Source of the DNA: Saccharopolyspora hordei
GTDB taxonomy: Bacteria > Actinomycetota > Actinomycetes > Mycobacteriales > Pseudonocardiaceae
DNA: 64,000 nt
NCBI RefSeq assembly: GCF_013410345.1
Contig: NZ_JACCFJ010000001.1
Location: 2,579,001-2,643,000, forward strand
Reading direction: 5' to 3'
Part shown: piece after piece, positions 43,437 through 53,129 of the stretch
Numbering within the stretch: position 1 is the stretch's first letter
How the letters are laid out: every line of letters begins with the position of its first letter
Notes under the pieces: model-generated
Told to the model about the DNA's origin: nothing
What the model saw: the letters and a program-made list of their open reading frames with translations, nothing else
The model's database searches: none
Program-made: the position numbers and the translations under genes

Positions 43437-44404
43437 TGCTCGACGTCCCGATCGTGCTGGCCGGGTACGGCCCGGTCGGCCGGGAGTACGCCGAGCTGGT
43501 GCACCGCGAGCGCGCGCAGTGGCGCGACCGGTACGGCGTGGACCTGCGCGTGGTCGCCGTCCGTGGGCGTGACACCCAGGCGGAGGTCGGTGCCGCGGTG
43601 CCGCCCCGCGTCCAGTGGACCGCGGCCGAACCGCTCACCGACCTGCTCGCCCGCACCGGTGCGCGCGTGCTGGCCCAGGCCGTGCCCTCCGACGGCAGCG
43701 ACCGGCCGGCGCGCGACGCGCTGGCGGCGCTCGGGCACGGTGCGCACGTCGTCACCGCCACCAAGTCGCACCTGCTCACGCACTGGCGGCAGCTCGACGA
43801 GGCAGCGCGCCGGGCCGGGCGGTCGGTGCGGATCTCCGGAGCGACCGGTGCGGCGATGCCCGCCGGCGACCTGGCGCGCTCGGTGCTGCGCGGCTTCGAC
43901 GTCGACGCCGTGCACGGCTGCCTCAACGGCACGGCCACCTTCGTGCTCGACCAGCTCGCGGAGGGGGTCGCGCTGGAAGCCGCCGTCGCCGAGGCGCAGC
44001 GGCGCGGCATCGCCGAGGCCGACCCGGCCGCCGACCTCTCCGGCGCGGACGCCGCGACCAAGTTGCGCCTGGTCACCGGTCTGCTGTGGGGGTGGGACCC
44101 GGCGGACGTGCGGGTCGAGCTGGAGCCGGTCCGCGCGGCGCGCGCCGACCCCGGGCACCGGCTCCGGCAGGTCGCCGGCGCCCGCCGCGACGACCCGGGC
44201 GTGGTCCGGGTCGAGGTGCGCCCCGAACCCGTCGGCAGCCCGCTCGGCGCGCTGACCGGACCGGAGAAGGCGGTGCGCTACGACTGCGGTGACGCCGGGT
44301 CGGTCACCGTTTCCGGTGGGCGGTCCAGCCCGCGCGGCGCCGCCCGCGCGATGGTGAAGGACACCATCGGCGCGGTGCTCGAGGCCACGGCGGGCCTGCG
44401 GTGA
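43436..44404 (+). CDS. Homoserine-dehydrogenase-like protein without ACT domain
   Basis: 322 residues from ATG 43436. The NAD-binding part starts IVLAGYGPVGREYAELVH. The catalytic part has ATKSHL, SGATGAAMPAGDLARSVL, the HGCLNGTATFVLDQLAEG loop and AEADPAADLSGADAATKLRLV, with the Asp and Lys residues used by homoserine dehydrogenases. Canonical actinobacterial Hom is about 430 residues with a C-terminal ACT domain that mediates threonine inhibition; this one lacks it. It may be a second, feedback-insensitive enzyme or may act on a related aldehyde. It is coupled to the HAD gene by a 1-nt overlap. Confidence 0.78.
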   Translation: MLDVPIVLAGYGPVGREYAELVHRERAQWRDRYGVDLRVVAVRGRDTQAEVGAAVPPRVQWTAAEPLTDLLARTGARVLAQAVPSDGSDRPARDALAALGHGAHVVTATKSHLLTHWRQLDEAARRAGRSVRISGATGAAMPAGDLARSVLRGFDVDAVHGCLNGTATFVLDQLAEGVALEAAVAEAQRRGIAEADPAADLSGADAATKLRLVTGLLWGWDPADVRVELEPVRAARADPGHRLRQVAGARRDDPGVVRVEVRPEPVGSPLGALTGPEKAVRYDCGDAGSVTVSGGRSSPRGAARAMVKDTIGAVLEATAGLR

Positions 44405-44465
44405 GCCGTCGGCCCGTGATCGAGTCCGCAACCAGCAGGTCCGCTGTCGAGGCCGCTGACCCGAG

Positions 44466-44747
44466 ATGCAAGGATCGTGCACTGTGAAGACCTTCGACGA
44501 GTTGTTCGCCGAACTGCAGGAACGCGCCCGCACCCGACCGGAGGGCTCGTCGACGGTGGCCGCGCTCGACGCCGGGGTCCATGCCCAGGGCAAGAAGGTG
44601 CTCGAAGAGGCCGGCGAGGTGTGGCTGGCCGCCGAGCACGAGTCCGACGAGCAGCTCGCCGAGGAGATCTCGCAGCTGCTGTACCGGCTCCAGGTCATCA
44701 TGCTGGGGCGCGGGCTGACCCTGCAGGACGTGTACCGCTACCTCTGA
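44466..44747 (+). CDS. hisE: Phosphoribosyl-ATP pyrophosphatase
   Basis: 93 residues, as in M. tuberculosis HisE. Second step of histidine synthesis: PR-ATP to PR-AMP. The all-helical MazG-like fold shows [34 protein letters not shown] (the metal-binding E-E-x-x-E) and [18 protein letters not shown] 44466 gives [10 protein letters not shown] and is supported by the mycobacterial start; GTG 44484 would give MKTF, also common. hisG follows after 131 nt. Confidence 0.94.
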   Translation: MQGSCTVKTFDELFAELQERARTRPEGSSTVAALDAGVHAQGKKVLEEAGEVWLAAEHESDEQLAEEISQLLYRLQVIMLGRGLTLQDVYRYL

Positions 44748-44878
44748 TCGTGCCGGGTGTGATGATGTGCTCGAGCGGGCGTCCCGCGCCCGCCGGTCCT
44801 CGGACAGGCGGCTGAGGGCCCGCCCCCGGAACTCCCGACCAAGTCGACCACCGTTCAACAGACGAGGAGAACGCTGCC

Positions 44879-45727
44879 ATGCTGCGTGTGGCTGTGCCCA
44901 ACAAGGGCACGCTGGCCGGACCCGCATCCGAGATGCTCGCGGAAGCCGGGTACCGGCAGCGCCATGAGCAGCGGGACCTGACCGTCCTCGACGCCGTCAA
45001 CGACGTCGAGTTCTTCTTCCTGCGGCCGAAGGACATCGCCATCTACGTCGGGTCCGGCGAGCTGGACCTGGGGCTGACCGGCCGCGACCTGGCCCTGGAC
45101 TCCGGCGCGCCCGTCGAGGAGGTGCTGGCGCTGGGCTTCGGCGGGTCGACCTTCCGCTACGCCGCCCCGGCCGGCCCGCGCGAGTGGACCCTGGCGGACC
45201 TGGAGGGCAAGCGGATCGCCACCTCCTACCCGAAGCTGGTCGCCGATGACCTGGCCCGGCACGGGGTGAGGGCCGAGGTGATCCGGCTCGACGGCGCGGT
45301 GGAGATCTCCATCCAGCTCGGCGTCGCCGACGCCATCGCCGACGTGGTCGGCTCCGGGCGCACCCTGCGCCAGCACGGGCTGACCGCCTTCGGCGAGCCG
45401 ATCTGCAAGTCCGAGGCGGTCGTGATCGAGCGCCGCGGCTCGGACCAGCAGCAGGCCAAGGACCAGCTGATCGCGCGGCTGCAGGGCGTGGTGTTCGCCC
45501 AGCAGTACGTGATGCTGGACTACAACTGCCCCCGCGAGCTGCTCGACGAGGCCACCACGATGACGCCCGGCCTGGGCTCGCCGACCATGGCGCCGCTGGC
45601 CGACGACCGCTGGGTGGCGGTGCGCGCCATGGTGTCCCGCAAGGACGCCCCGGCGATCATGGACCGGCTCGCGGCCGTCGGGGCCAAGGCGATCCTGTCC
45701 TCCGACATCCGCGCCTGCCGCCTCTGA
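44879..45727 (+). CDS. hisG: ATP phosphoribosyltransferase, long form
   Basis: 282 residues: the long, regulated HisG that starts histidine synthesis from ATP and [23 protein letters not shown] is the N-terminus. [20 protein letters not shown] and [14 protein letters not shown] build the first two domains, and [25 protein letters not shown] holds the PRPP loop. Residues about 205-282 are the C-terminal histidine-binding regulatory domain ([21 protein letters not shown] and [12 protein letters not shown]). ATG 44879 has GAGGAGAACGCTGCC upstream. A strong hairpin follows. Confidence 0.96.
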   Translation: MLRVAVPNKGTLAGPASEMLAEAGYRQRHEQRDLTVLDAVNDVEFFFLRPKDIAIYVGSGELDLGLTGRDLALDSGAPVEEVLALGFGGSTFRYAAPAGPREWTLADLEGKRIATSYPKLVADDLARHGVRAEVIRLDGAVEISIQLGVADAIADVVGSGRTLRQHGLTAFGEPICKSEAVVIERRGSDQQQAKDQLIARLQGVVFAQQYVMLDYNCPRELLDEATTMTPGLGSPTMAPLADDRWVAVRAMVSRKDAPAIMDRLAAVGAKAILSSDIRACRL

Positions 45728-45745
45728 GCAGGTCCGTCGTCACGC

Positions 45746-45779
45746 GGCGCGGGTGCGGACACCGGTCCGCGCCCGCGCC
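45746..45779 (+). terminator. Strong hairpin after hisG
   Basis: GGCGCGGGTGCGGAC (45746-45760) pairs with 45765-45779 over 15 positions with one G:T wobble and a 4-nt loop ACCG, beginning 19 nt after the hisG stop. No U-tract. Confidence 0.7.
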
Positions 45780-45866
45780 GCTGTGTCGGGCCGTGATCGG
45801 TCCGTCCGCCGTGCGGGACAATGAGCTCTTCGAACGATCTTGGACGGACGCTGTGGGGGTGAGCTG

Positions 45867-46712
45867 ATGGCTGTCGTGGTACCGGGGAAGACCCCACCGC
45901 GGTGGGAGCTCTACGAGGGGATGCCCTGCTGGATCGAACTGATCACCACGGACCTGGAGCGGGCCCGTGAGTTCTACGCGGGCGTGTTCGACTGGGAGTA
46001 CCGGACGCACTCCGACCCGGTGGCCGGCGAGCACGTGATCGCGCTGCGGGAGGGCTTCCCGGTGGCCAGCCTGCGCGCCGCCTCCGGCGACCAGTCCACC
46101 TGGCGGCTGTACCTGGCCAGCGCGGACTGCGCGGCCACCGCGGAGCAGGCGCAGCAGCTGGGCGCGACGCTGACCGTGCCGCCGAACCGGGTCCCGGGGC
46201 TGGGCACCAAGACCGCGCTGGTCGGGCCGTCGGACGCCGAGTTCGGCCTGCTGCAGCCCGAGGAGTCCTGGCAGTTCGACGTCGGGCTGCCGGGCACCCT
46301 GATGTGGGCCGAGCTGGTCACCATCAAGGCGCAGACCGCGGACACCTTCTTCCAGTCGCTGTTCGGCTACACCGCGGAGCAGTTCGGCACCGACAACCGC
46401 TCGGACTACTCGGTCTGGTACCTCGGTGAGGAGTCGGTGCTGGCGCGGGTGAGCATGATCCGCGAGTTCATCACCGCCAGCACGCGCCCGCACTGGCTGA
46501 TCTACCTCGGGGTGGACCCGGACGTCGGCACCGACGAGCTGGTCCGCACCGCGGTCGCGCTGGGCGGGCGGGTCCGGGTGGACCCCTACGACTCCAGCTC
46601 CGGGCGGGTCGCCGTGCTGCGGGACCCGACCGGCGCCCGCTTCGCGGTGATCGACCCCACCCAGGCCGGCGAGTACGGCACCGCGGCCAACTACGACCCC
46701 TACGAGGACTGA
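45867..46712 (+). CDS. VOC-family protein with two glyoxalase-like domains
   Basis: 281 residues. Domain 1 (about residues 17-130): PCWIELITTDLERAREFYAGVFDWEY. Domain 2 (about residues 148-270): LMWAELVTIKAQTADTFFQSLFGYTAEQF and VAVLRDPTGARFAVIDP. This duplicated vicinal-oxygen-chelate layout is common in actinobacteria; members include glyoxalase-like hydroxylases and antibiotic-binding proteins. Metal ligands are not clear, so the role is open. ATG 45867 has GGGGGTGAGCTG upstream. It stands alone between the his genes and the RecB-like gene. Confidence 0.85.
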   Translation: MAVVVPGKTPPRWELYEGMPCWIELITTDLERAREFYAGVFDWEYRTHSDPVAGEHVIALREGFPVASLRAASGDQSTWRLYLASADCAATAEQAQQLGATLTVPPNRVPGLGTKTALVGPSDAEFGLLQPEESWQFDVGLPGTLMWAELVTIKAQTADTFFQSLFGYTAEQFGTDNRSDYSVWYLGEESVLARVSMIREFITASTRPHWLIYLGVDPDVGTDELVRTAVALGGRVRVDPYDSSSGRVAVLRDPTGARFAVIDPTQAGEYGTAANYDPYED

Positions 46713-46764
46713 CCCCGGCGCGGGCCTCGACCCTCGCGGCCCCACCGCTCGTGGCGACGCGACT

Positions 46765-46791
46765 CCGGTGGAGACCAGACGTCCGATCTCC
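46765..46791. repeat. Imperfect palindrome, copy 2 of a two-copy repeat
   Basis: CCGGTGGAGACCAG, ACGTCC, GATCTCC: 23 of 27 positions match the copy at 20285-20311. It lies between the convergent VOC and RecB-like genes. The rest of this 210-nt gap shows no gene. Confidence 0.5.
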
Positions 46792-46922
46792 GGGGGGGAT
46801 CGCGTCCGGTGACCGCAGCGGCTGGGCTCCCGGCACTGGGCGGCGCGGGTCGCCTTCCCGCGGTGGACAGGAGCGGGGGCACCTCTCGCCGACCCGGTCG
46901 GCGCGAGGTCCCCCCCACCTCG

Positions 46923-47813
46923 TCAGTCGGTGCGGTCGAGAACCGTCTCCACGCCCGGGTCCGGCTCGGGCCAGCCCGGGTAGGGCGGTGGGGTGCCGCC
47001 GAAGGCCGGGCACAGCGGCTTGTGGTCGCAGTAGTCGCACAGCCGGCTCGGGTTCGGGCGGAAGTCGCCCGTCTTGCCCGCGCGCAGGATCGCCTGCCAG
47101 ATCGCCTCGAGGGTCCGTTCGAAGCGCCGCAGCTCGGTCTCGTCCGGCGTGTAGGCCAGGCGCTGCTTGTTGGCCAGGTACATCAGCAGCAGCTGGCGCG
47201 GGACCTCGCCGCGGGTGCGCCACAGCACCAGCGCGTAGAACTTCATCTGGAACAGCGCCTTGGCCTCGCCGATCTCCCGCGGCGCGGCCCCGGTCTTGTA
47301 GTCGACCAGCCGGACCTCGCCGGTCGGCGCGACGTCGACCCGGTCGATGAAGCCGCGCAGCAGCACCCCGGAGTCCAGCTCGGTCTCCACCCGCAGCTCG
47401 CAGGCCTCCGGCTGCAGCCGCTGCGGGTCCTCCAGCTCGAAGTAGGCGTCCAGCAGTGCGCTCGCCGACGCCAGCCAGCGCTCCAGCTCGGGGTCGTCGG
47501 GCCCGTCGAACAGCTCGGCCAGCTCCGGCTGCTGCTCCCGCAGCTCCGCCCACGCCGGGGCGAGCAGGGCGCGCGCCCGCTCCGGGTCGCGCTGCTCGGC
47601 GGGCAGCGCGAACAGCCGTTCCAGCACCGAGTGGACCACGGTGCCGCGCACCTGCGCCCGGGTGGGCGTCTCCGGCAGCCGGTCCACCGCGCGGAAGCGG
47701 TACAGCAGTGGGCACTGCTTGAAGTCGCTGGCGCGGGACGGCGACAGGGCCGGACGTCGGGTCTCGCGGTCCTGGAGCGCTGCGTCTGCTGCTGGTGCCA
47801 CCGGTTCCGCCAT
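46923..47813 (-). CDS. RecB-like PD-(D/E)XK nuclease with Fe-S cysteines (Rv2119-like)
   Basis: 296 residues from ATG 47813. ALSPSRASDFKQCPLLYRFR begins the domain with its first cluster cysteine. The nuclease motifs are GTVVHSVLERLF (His), LRGFIDRVD (Asp) and VRLVDYKTGAAP (D-x-K). The C-terminal C-x2-C-x5-C in LCDYCDHKPLCPAF completes a four-cysteine Fe-S set as in AddB and Cas4. Probably a DNA-repair exonuclease. It sits in the same place, next to trmI, as M. tuberculosis Rv2119. It is divergent from the M50 protease; TAGGGT lies 8 nt upstream. Confidence 0.88.
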   Translation of the reverse strand: MAEPVAPAADAALQDRETRRPALSPSRASDFKQCPLLYRFRAVDRLPETPTRAQVRGTVVHSVLERLFALPAEQRDPERARALLAPAWAELREQQPELAELFDGPDDPELERWLASASALLDAYFELEDPQRLQPEACELRVETELDSGVLLRGFIDRVDVAPTGEVRLVDYKTGAAPREIGEAKALFQMKFYALVLWRTRGEVPRQLLLMYLANKQRLAYTPDETELRRFERTLEAIWQAILRAGKTGDFRPNPSRLCDYCDHKPLCPAFGGTPPPYPGWPEPDPGVETVLDRTD

Positions 47814-47821
47814 GGGCAGGA

Positions 47822-47895
47822 ACCCTAGACGAGCCCTCCGACACGCGATCGGCCCCATGCGGATCACAACCGCCTCACAACCGGGGGACTACCCT
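47822..47895. promoter_or_regulatory. Divergent leaderless promoters of recB-like and M50 genes
   Basis: On the minus strand TAGGGT (47827-47822) ends 8 nt before the RecB-like ATG. On the plus strand TACCCT (47890-47895) ends 6 nt before the M50 ATG. The 88-nt gap leaves just room for both promoters, so their -35 regions must lie side by side. Confidence 0.5.
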
Positions 47896-47901
47896 GCGCG
47901 C

Positions 47902-49041
47902 ATGCCACCGACCGCGTCCCCGCCTGCTCGGCCGAAGTTCAACGACGGTGGACTGCTGCTGTGCCGGGTGGCCGGCGTGCCCGTGCTGCTCTCGCCGTCC
48001 TGGTGGCTGGGGGCGGCGCTGATCGTGCTGCTCTACACCCCGCTGGTCGGCCGGATCCTGCCCGGAGCCGGGGTCTGGGAGTGCGCGGTGCTCGCCGCGG
48101 TGTTCACCGTCTTCCTCGGCGTCTCGGTGCTGCTGCACGAGCTGGGGCACTGCCTGGTCGCGCTGCGGCTCGGCCTGCCGGTGCGCCGGGTGCGGTTGTT
48201 CCTGCTCGGGGGCTTGACCGAGATCTCCCGCACCCCGCCGACACCGGTCCAGGAGGGGCTCATCGCGGCCGCCGGGCCCGCGGTGTCGCTGGCGCTCGCG
48301 GCGGCCGCCGGGGTCGGCTGGTTCGCGATGGTGCCGGGCGGGGCGGTCTGGCTGCTGGTGGTGCAGACCTGCGTGGCGAACCTCGCGGTCGCGGTGTTCA
48401 ACCTGCTGCCCGGCCTGCCGCTCGACGGCGGCCGGATGCTGCGGGCGCTGACCTGGCGGATCACCGGCCGGCGCGGCAGCGGCACCACGGCCGGGGTGGT
48501 CGGCGCGGGCGCGGTGGCCGCGGCGCTCATCGCCTGGGCGCTGCTGGGGCTGGTGCAGGACACCCAGGACCAGTGGCTGCGGCTGGGCGTGTGCGTGCTC
48601 ATGGCCTGGTTCGTGGTGGCGGGCGCCAACGCGGAGCGGCGCGCCGACCGGGGCCGCAGCTGGCCGCCCGGGCTGACGCTGCGCGAGCTCGTGCGCCCGG
48701 TCCTGCAGCTGCCTGCGGAGAGCCCGGTGGGCGACGCCCTGGTGGCCGCGGCCGGGCGCGGGGTCGTGCTGGTGCGCGCCGACGGCATCGCGGTGGGCCT
48801 GCTGGACCAGACCGCGGCCGAGCGGCTGGCCACCCACGCGCCGCACGAGCCCGCCGAGCGGGCCGCCGAGCCGGTCGACCCGGACACGATCCTGCTGGAC
48901 AGCGAACCGCACGAGGCGATCCTGGAGCGGGTGCAGAACGTGCTGGCCTGGCAGTTCCTGGTGATCGACGAGGAGGGCCGCCCCAGCGGTGTGCTGCGCC
49001 GCGAGGACCTCCGCGCCGCCCTGCGCGCCCGCCGCAGCTGA
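47902..49041 (+). CDS. Site-2-type intramembrane metalloprotease (M50)
   Basis: 379 residues. The zinc site HELGH is at residues 79-83 within the second or third helix, and LDGG (residues 174-177, in NLLPGLPLDGGRMLRAL) supplies the third ligand. Six helices are predicted up to about residue 240. The C-terminal part (about residues 255-379) is a CBS-like pair (LVRPVLQLPAESPVGDALVAA and LVIDEEGRPSGVLRREDLRAAL), as in M. tuberculosis Rip3. It probably cleaves membrane-bound anti-sigma or similar proteins under control of a ligand bound by the CBS pair. No anti-sigma gene is adjacent. Confidence 0.9.
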   Translation: MPPTASPPARPKFNDGGLLLCRVAGVPVLLSPSWWLGAALIVLLYTPLVGRILPGAGVWECAVLAAVFTVFLGVSVLLHELGHCLVALRLGLPVRRVRLFLLGGLTEISRTPPTPVQEGLIAAAGPAVSLALAAAAGVGWFAMVPGGAVWLLVVQTCVANLAVAVFNLLPGLPLDGGRMLRALTWRITGRRGSGTTAGVVGAGAVAAALIAWALLGLVQDTQDQWLRLGVCVLMAWFVVAGANAERRADRGRSWPPGLTLRELVRPVLQLPAESPVGDALVAAAGRGVVLVRADGIAVGLLDQTAAERLATHAPHEPAERAAEPVDPDTILLDSEPHEAILERVQNVLAWQFLVIDEEGRPSGVLRREDLRAALRARRS

Positions 49042-49089
49042 CGCGTGACCTCGACCACGGCGCGGACGGCCCCGCCGCGACGGCGCTGA

Positions 49090-50010
<921 letters not shown>

Positions 50011-50016
50011 GACGCG

Positions 50017-50053
50017 GACCGGCCCGCCCCGTGCGCGTCGGGGCGGGCCGGTC
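50017..50053. terminator. Bidirectional hairpin between trmI and the membrane protein gene
   Basis: GACCGGCCCGCCCC (50017-50030) pairs perfectly with 50040-50053; the loop is 9 nt. It lies between two convergent stops. Confidence 0.7.
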
Positions 50054-50075
50054 GGACGTCAGCGCGCTGACCCGG

Positions 50076-50729
50076 TCACTGGTCGAGCTGGCAGATCTTC
50101 CACTCGCCGTCCTCGACCACCAGGGTCATGGTCTGGTCCACCGGGTGGGTCTTGCCCTCGGCCTGGTAGGTGCCGGTCAGCTTGGCCGTGGCCGTCTCAC
50201 CGCGCTCGTTGACCTGGCCGAGCTCGACGTCGAACTGCCACTGCTCGAGCTGGTCCAGCGCCTGGTTCAGCTCGGCCTTGTTCGCCTCGCACAGCAGACC
50301 GCGGACGCTCTGGAAGTCGTGCGCGTTGACCTCGGTGACCAGCTGCTCGGCCACCGGCTTGGCGTCGCCGGGGCCGCTGGCCAGCCAGAAGTACACGCCG
50401 ACACCAGCACCTGCGAGGACGACCAGCGCCCCGACCAGGCCGAGGATGAGCGGCAGCTTCGACTTCTTCTGCTGCGGTGGTTCGACGTCGCCGAACCCGT
50501 TGGGCTCCTGGAGCCAGGAACCGGGGCCGAACTCGCTGCCCCACTGCGGGGGCATGGGCGCCTGCTGCGGCTGCTCCGGTCCCTGCTGGGCCCAGCCGGT
50601 GTGCTGGTTCCCGTAGAAGGCGGGCTGCTGCTGCGGGGTTTCCGATGGTCCCGGTGGCGGGAATCCGTTGCCCGTGGGTTGCTGCTGGCCCCACCCGCCC
50701 GGTCCAGGTTGCTGCGGCGGATAGGTCAT
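50076..50729 (-). CDS. Pro/Gln-rich single-pass membrane protein
   Basis: 217 residues from ATG 50729, with GGAGGAG upstream. Residues 1-85 are a low-complexity cytoplasmic stretch rich in Pro, Gln and Gly (MTYPPQQPGPGGWGQQQP). A KKSKLP stop sequence precedes one membrane helix (LILGLVGALVVLAGAGVGVYFW, in pieces, about residues 92-112). The C-terminal 100 residues are extracytoplasmic and resemble the DUF4878/NTF2-like domains of actinobacterial lipoproteins: AVNAHDF-like and LCEANKAELNQAL regions, then GKTHPVDQTMTLVVEDGEWKIC. Function unknown. It stands alone. Confidence 0.78.
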   Translation of the reverse strand: MTYPPQQPGPGGWGQQQPTGNGFPPPGPSETPQQQPAFYGNQHTGWAQQGPEQPQQAPMPPQWGSEFGPGSWLQEPNGFGDVEPPQQKKSKLPLILGLVGALVVLAGAGVGVYFWLASGPGDAKPVAEQLVTEVNAHDFQSVRGLLCEANKAELNQALDQLEQWQFDVELGQVNERGETATAKLTGTYQAEGKTHPVDQTMTLVVEDGEWKICQLDQ

Positions 50730-51257
50730 GAACTCCTCCCCGGAGGTGTGCGGCTTGCTCCTCGCCGTCTGCGCGGCGGCCGTAAGTAGATCAGAGCCGA
50801 CGGCGCGACGTGCACGGAGTGCTCGTTTCGGCACTCAATCGTCACGAGGGGCCCAGCCGCCGCGAGGCGGGCCGGCGGGTGGTCGTTCCAGATGGTGGGA
50901 GGAGTCCCGCGCTGCGTGGGTGGGCGGCGGGAACAAAGCCACCCGGTTGCCGGAGTCGTTAACCCGGATGCCGGTCCGCGGGCGCGATCCGTGTGGCCGA
51001 GCGGGGAACCGGCCCTGTTCAGCGGCTTCGTGCACCGCGCCGCGCGATGCGCGACGTACCGATCGGACCATGATCGTCGACGCACCGTGTCCGCGCTCAC
51101 CCGCGGCCGCGAGATCCGCTCCCCGCAACCTCGCTCACGTCGTGGGTATTCCCGGATTTTTGTGGCACGCTGGGCGATCCGGCGGGCATTCACGACGCCG
51201 CCGTCGTCGGTGATCGCCGGTACCGTGGTGGTACGAGCACGGGAGGAGGGTGCCGAC
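50730..51257. other. 528-nt region upstream of mpa
   Basis: No supported gene; frames running through it have poor composition. It holds an inverted repeat GAGTGC (50817-50822) / GCACTC (50831-50836) near the membrane protein gene and a dyad GTACC (51220-51224) / GGTAC (51230-51234) just before mpa. TACCGT (51221-51226) may be the mpa -10 box, giving a leader of about 25 nt with GGAGGAGGG. The stretch 51145-51160 is locally AT-rich. Confidence 0.5.
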
Positions 51258-53048
51258 ATGCAGCACGACCGTCCCGGCAGCCGGCCAGAGGAGGGCGGCG
51301 AGCAGCACAGCCGTGGCAACGCAGAGCTCCGCAACCAGATCCGTCTCCTGGAGGACGAGGTCGCTCTGCTGCGCCGCAGGCTGAACGAGACGCCCCAACA
51401 GGCACGGTTGCTGGAAAAGCGGCTGGCCGAGGCATCCGAGAGAGTGAGTCAGCTCACCGAACGGAACGCCAAGCTCACCGAGACCCTGAAGGAAGCGCGG
51501 AGCCAACTGACGGCCCTGCGCGAAGAAGTCGACCGCCTCGCCCAGCCGCCGAGCGGCTACGGGGTGTTCCTGCACCGCTTCGAGGACGGCACGGTCGACG
51601 TGTTCACGTCCGGCCGCAAGATGCGGGTGGCGGTGTCGCCCAACGTCGACACGGAGGAACTGAGACTGGGCCAGTCAGTGCGCCTCAACGAGGCCCTGAC
51701 CGTGGTGGAGGCTGGTTCGTTCGAGCAAACCGGTGAGGTCTGCACCTTCCGGGAGCTCCTCGCCGGCGAGCCGGGGGAGACGCCCCGGGCGCTGGTGCTG
51801 GGCCACACCGACGAGGAGCGCGTGGTGTGGGTCACCGAACCGCTGGCCTCCTCCGGGCTCAAGGCGGGCGACTCGGTGCTGGTGGACAGCAAGGCCGGGT
51901 ACGCCTACGGCGTGGTGCCCAAGGCCGAGGTCGAGGACCTGGTGCTGGAAGAGGTGCCCGACGTCGGTTACGAGGACATCGGTGGCCTCTCGGGGCAGAT
52001 CGAGCAGATCCGCGACGCCGTGGAGCTGCCGTTCCTGCACTCCGACCTGTACGTCCAGTACAAGCTCCGGCCCCCGAAGGGCGTCCTGCTGTACGGTCCG
52101 CCGGGCTGCGGCAAGACGTTGATCGCCAAGGCCGTGGCCAACTCGCTGGCCAAGAAGGTCGCCGCCGCCCGCGGGGACGACGACGGCCAGGCCAAGTCCT
52201 ACTTCCTCAACATCAAGGGCCCCGAACTGCTGAACAAGTTCGTGGGTGAGACTGAGCGGCACATCCGGCTGATCTTCCAGCGGGCGCGGGAGAAGGCCTC
52301 CGAGGGCACGCCGGTGATCGTGTTCTTCGACGAGATGGACTCGATCTTCCGGACCCGCGGCAGCGGGGTGTCCTCCGACGTGGAGACCACCATCGTCCCG
52401 CAGCTGCTCAGCGAGATCGACGGTGTCGAGGGGTTGGAGAACGTCATCGTCATCGGCGCCTCCAACCGCGAGGACATGATCGACCCGGCGATCCTGCGGC
52501 CGGGCCGGCTGGACGTCAAGATCAAGATCGAGCGTCCGGACGCCGAGTCCGCCAAGGACATCTTCTCCAAGTACCTGACCGGGGACCTGCCGATCCACGA
52601 GGAGGACCTCAAGGAGTTCGGCGGGGACAAGGCCGCGTGCGTGGAGGCGATGATCCAGACCACGGTCGAACGGATGTACGCCGAGACCGAGGAGAACCGG
52701 TTCCTGGAGGTCACCTACGCCAACGGGGACAAGGAGGTCCTGTACTTCAAGGACTTCAACTCGGGCGCGATGATCCAGAACATCGTGGACCGGGCCAAGA
52801 AGGCGGCGATCAAGGCGGTGCTGGACACCGGTCAGCCGGGCCTGCGGGTGCAGCACCTGCAGGACGCCATCATCGACGAGTTCGCCGAGAACGAGGACCT
52901 GCCCAACACCACCAACCCGGACGACTGGGCCCGCATCTCCGGCAAGAAGGGCGAGCGGATCGTCTACATCCGCACCCTGGTCAGCGGGAAGAACCAGGAG
53001 TCCGGTCGAGCGATCGACACGGCCACCAACACCGGTCAGTACCTGTGA
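51258..53048 (+). CDS. mpa: Proteasome-associated AAA+ ATPase Mpa/ARC
   Basis: 596 residues; the hexameric ring that pulls pupylated proteins into the 20S core. Residues about 20-95 form the coiled coil that binds Pup ([20 protein letters not shown]). Residues about 96-235 hold the two OB folds. The AAA module has P-loop GPPGCGKT at 280-287, Walker B VFFDE at 355-359, and the SRH region [19 protein letters not shown]. The C-terminus is TGQYL; the penultimate Tyr docks into the PrcA ring, as in mycobacteria. ATG 51258 has GGAGGAGGG upstream. Followed by a terminator-like hairpin. Confidence 0.97.
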   Translation: MQHDRPGSRPEEGGEQHSRGNAELRNQIRLLEDEVALLRRRLNETPQQARLLEKRLAEASERVSQLTERNAKLTETLKEARSQLTALREEVDRLAQPPSGYGVFLHRFEDGTVDVFTSGRKMRVAVSPNVDTEELRLGQSVRLNEALTVVEAGSFEQTGEVCTFRELLAGEPGETPRALVLGHTDEERVVWVTEPLASSGLKAGDSVLVDSKAGYAYGVVPKAEVEDLVLEEVPDVGYEDIGGLSGQIEQIRDAVELPFLHSDLYVQYKLRPPKGVLLYGPPGCGKTLIAKAVANSLAKKVAAARGDDDGQAKSYFLNIKGPELLNKFVGETERHIRLIFQRAREKASEGTPVIVFFDEMDSIFRTRGSGVSSDVETTIVPQLLSEIDGVEGLENVIVIGASNREDMIDPAILRPGRLDVKIKIERPDAESAKDIFSKYLTGDLPIHEEDLKEFGGDKAACVEAMIQTTVERMYAETEENRFLEVTYANGDKEVLYFKDFNSGAMIQNIVDRAKKAAIKAVLDTGQPGLRVQHLQDAIIDEFAENEDLPNTTNPDDWARISGKKGERIVYIRTLVSGKNQESGRAIDTATNTGQYL

Positions 53049-53056
53049 CGGCCTGA

Positions 53057-53093
53057 CTCGGGGCCGCCGTCCCACGGGGGTGGCGGCCCCGAG
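53057..53093 (+). terminator. Hairpin after mpa
   Basis: CTCGGGGCCGCC (53057-53068) pairs perfectly with GGCGGCCCCGAG (53082-53093); the loop is 13 nt. It starts 9 nt after the mpa stop, separating mpa from the aldo/keto reductase. Confidence 0.7.
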
Positions 53094-53116
53094 CTGTGCC
53101 GGCAGCGCGCAGCGGT

Positions 53117-53122
53117 TACGTT
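53117..53122 (+). promoter_or_regulatory. Leaderless -10 box of the aldo/keto reductase gene
   Basis: TACGTT ends 7 nt before GTG 53130; no ribosome binding site is present. Confidence 0.5.
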
Positions 53123-53129
53123 TCCAGGC

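Noticed and set aside
46923..47813. Cas4
   Set aside because: Fe-S cysteines and the nuclease motif resemble Cas4, but the length, the context next to trmI and the missing CRISPR genes point to the chromosomal Rv2119-like nuclease.
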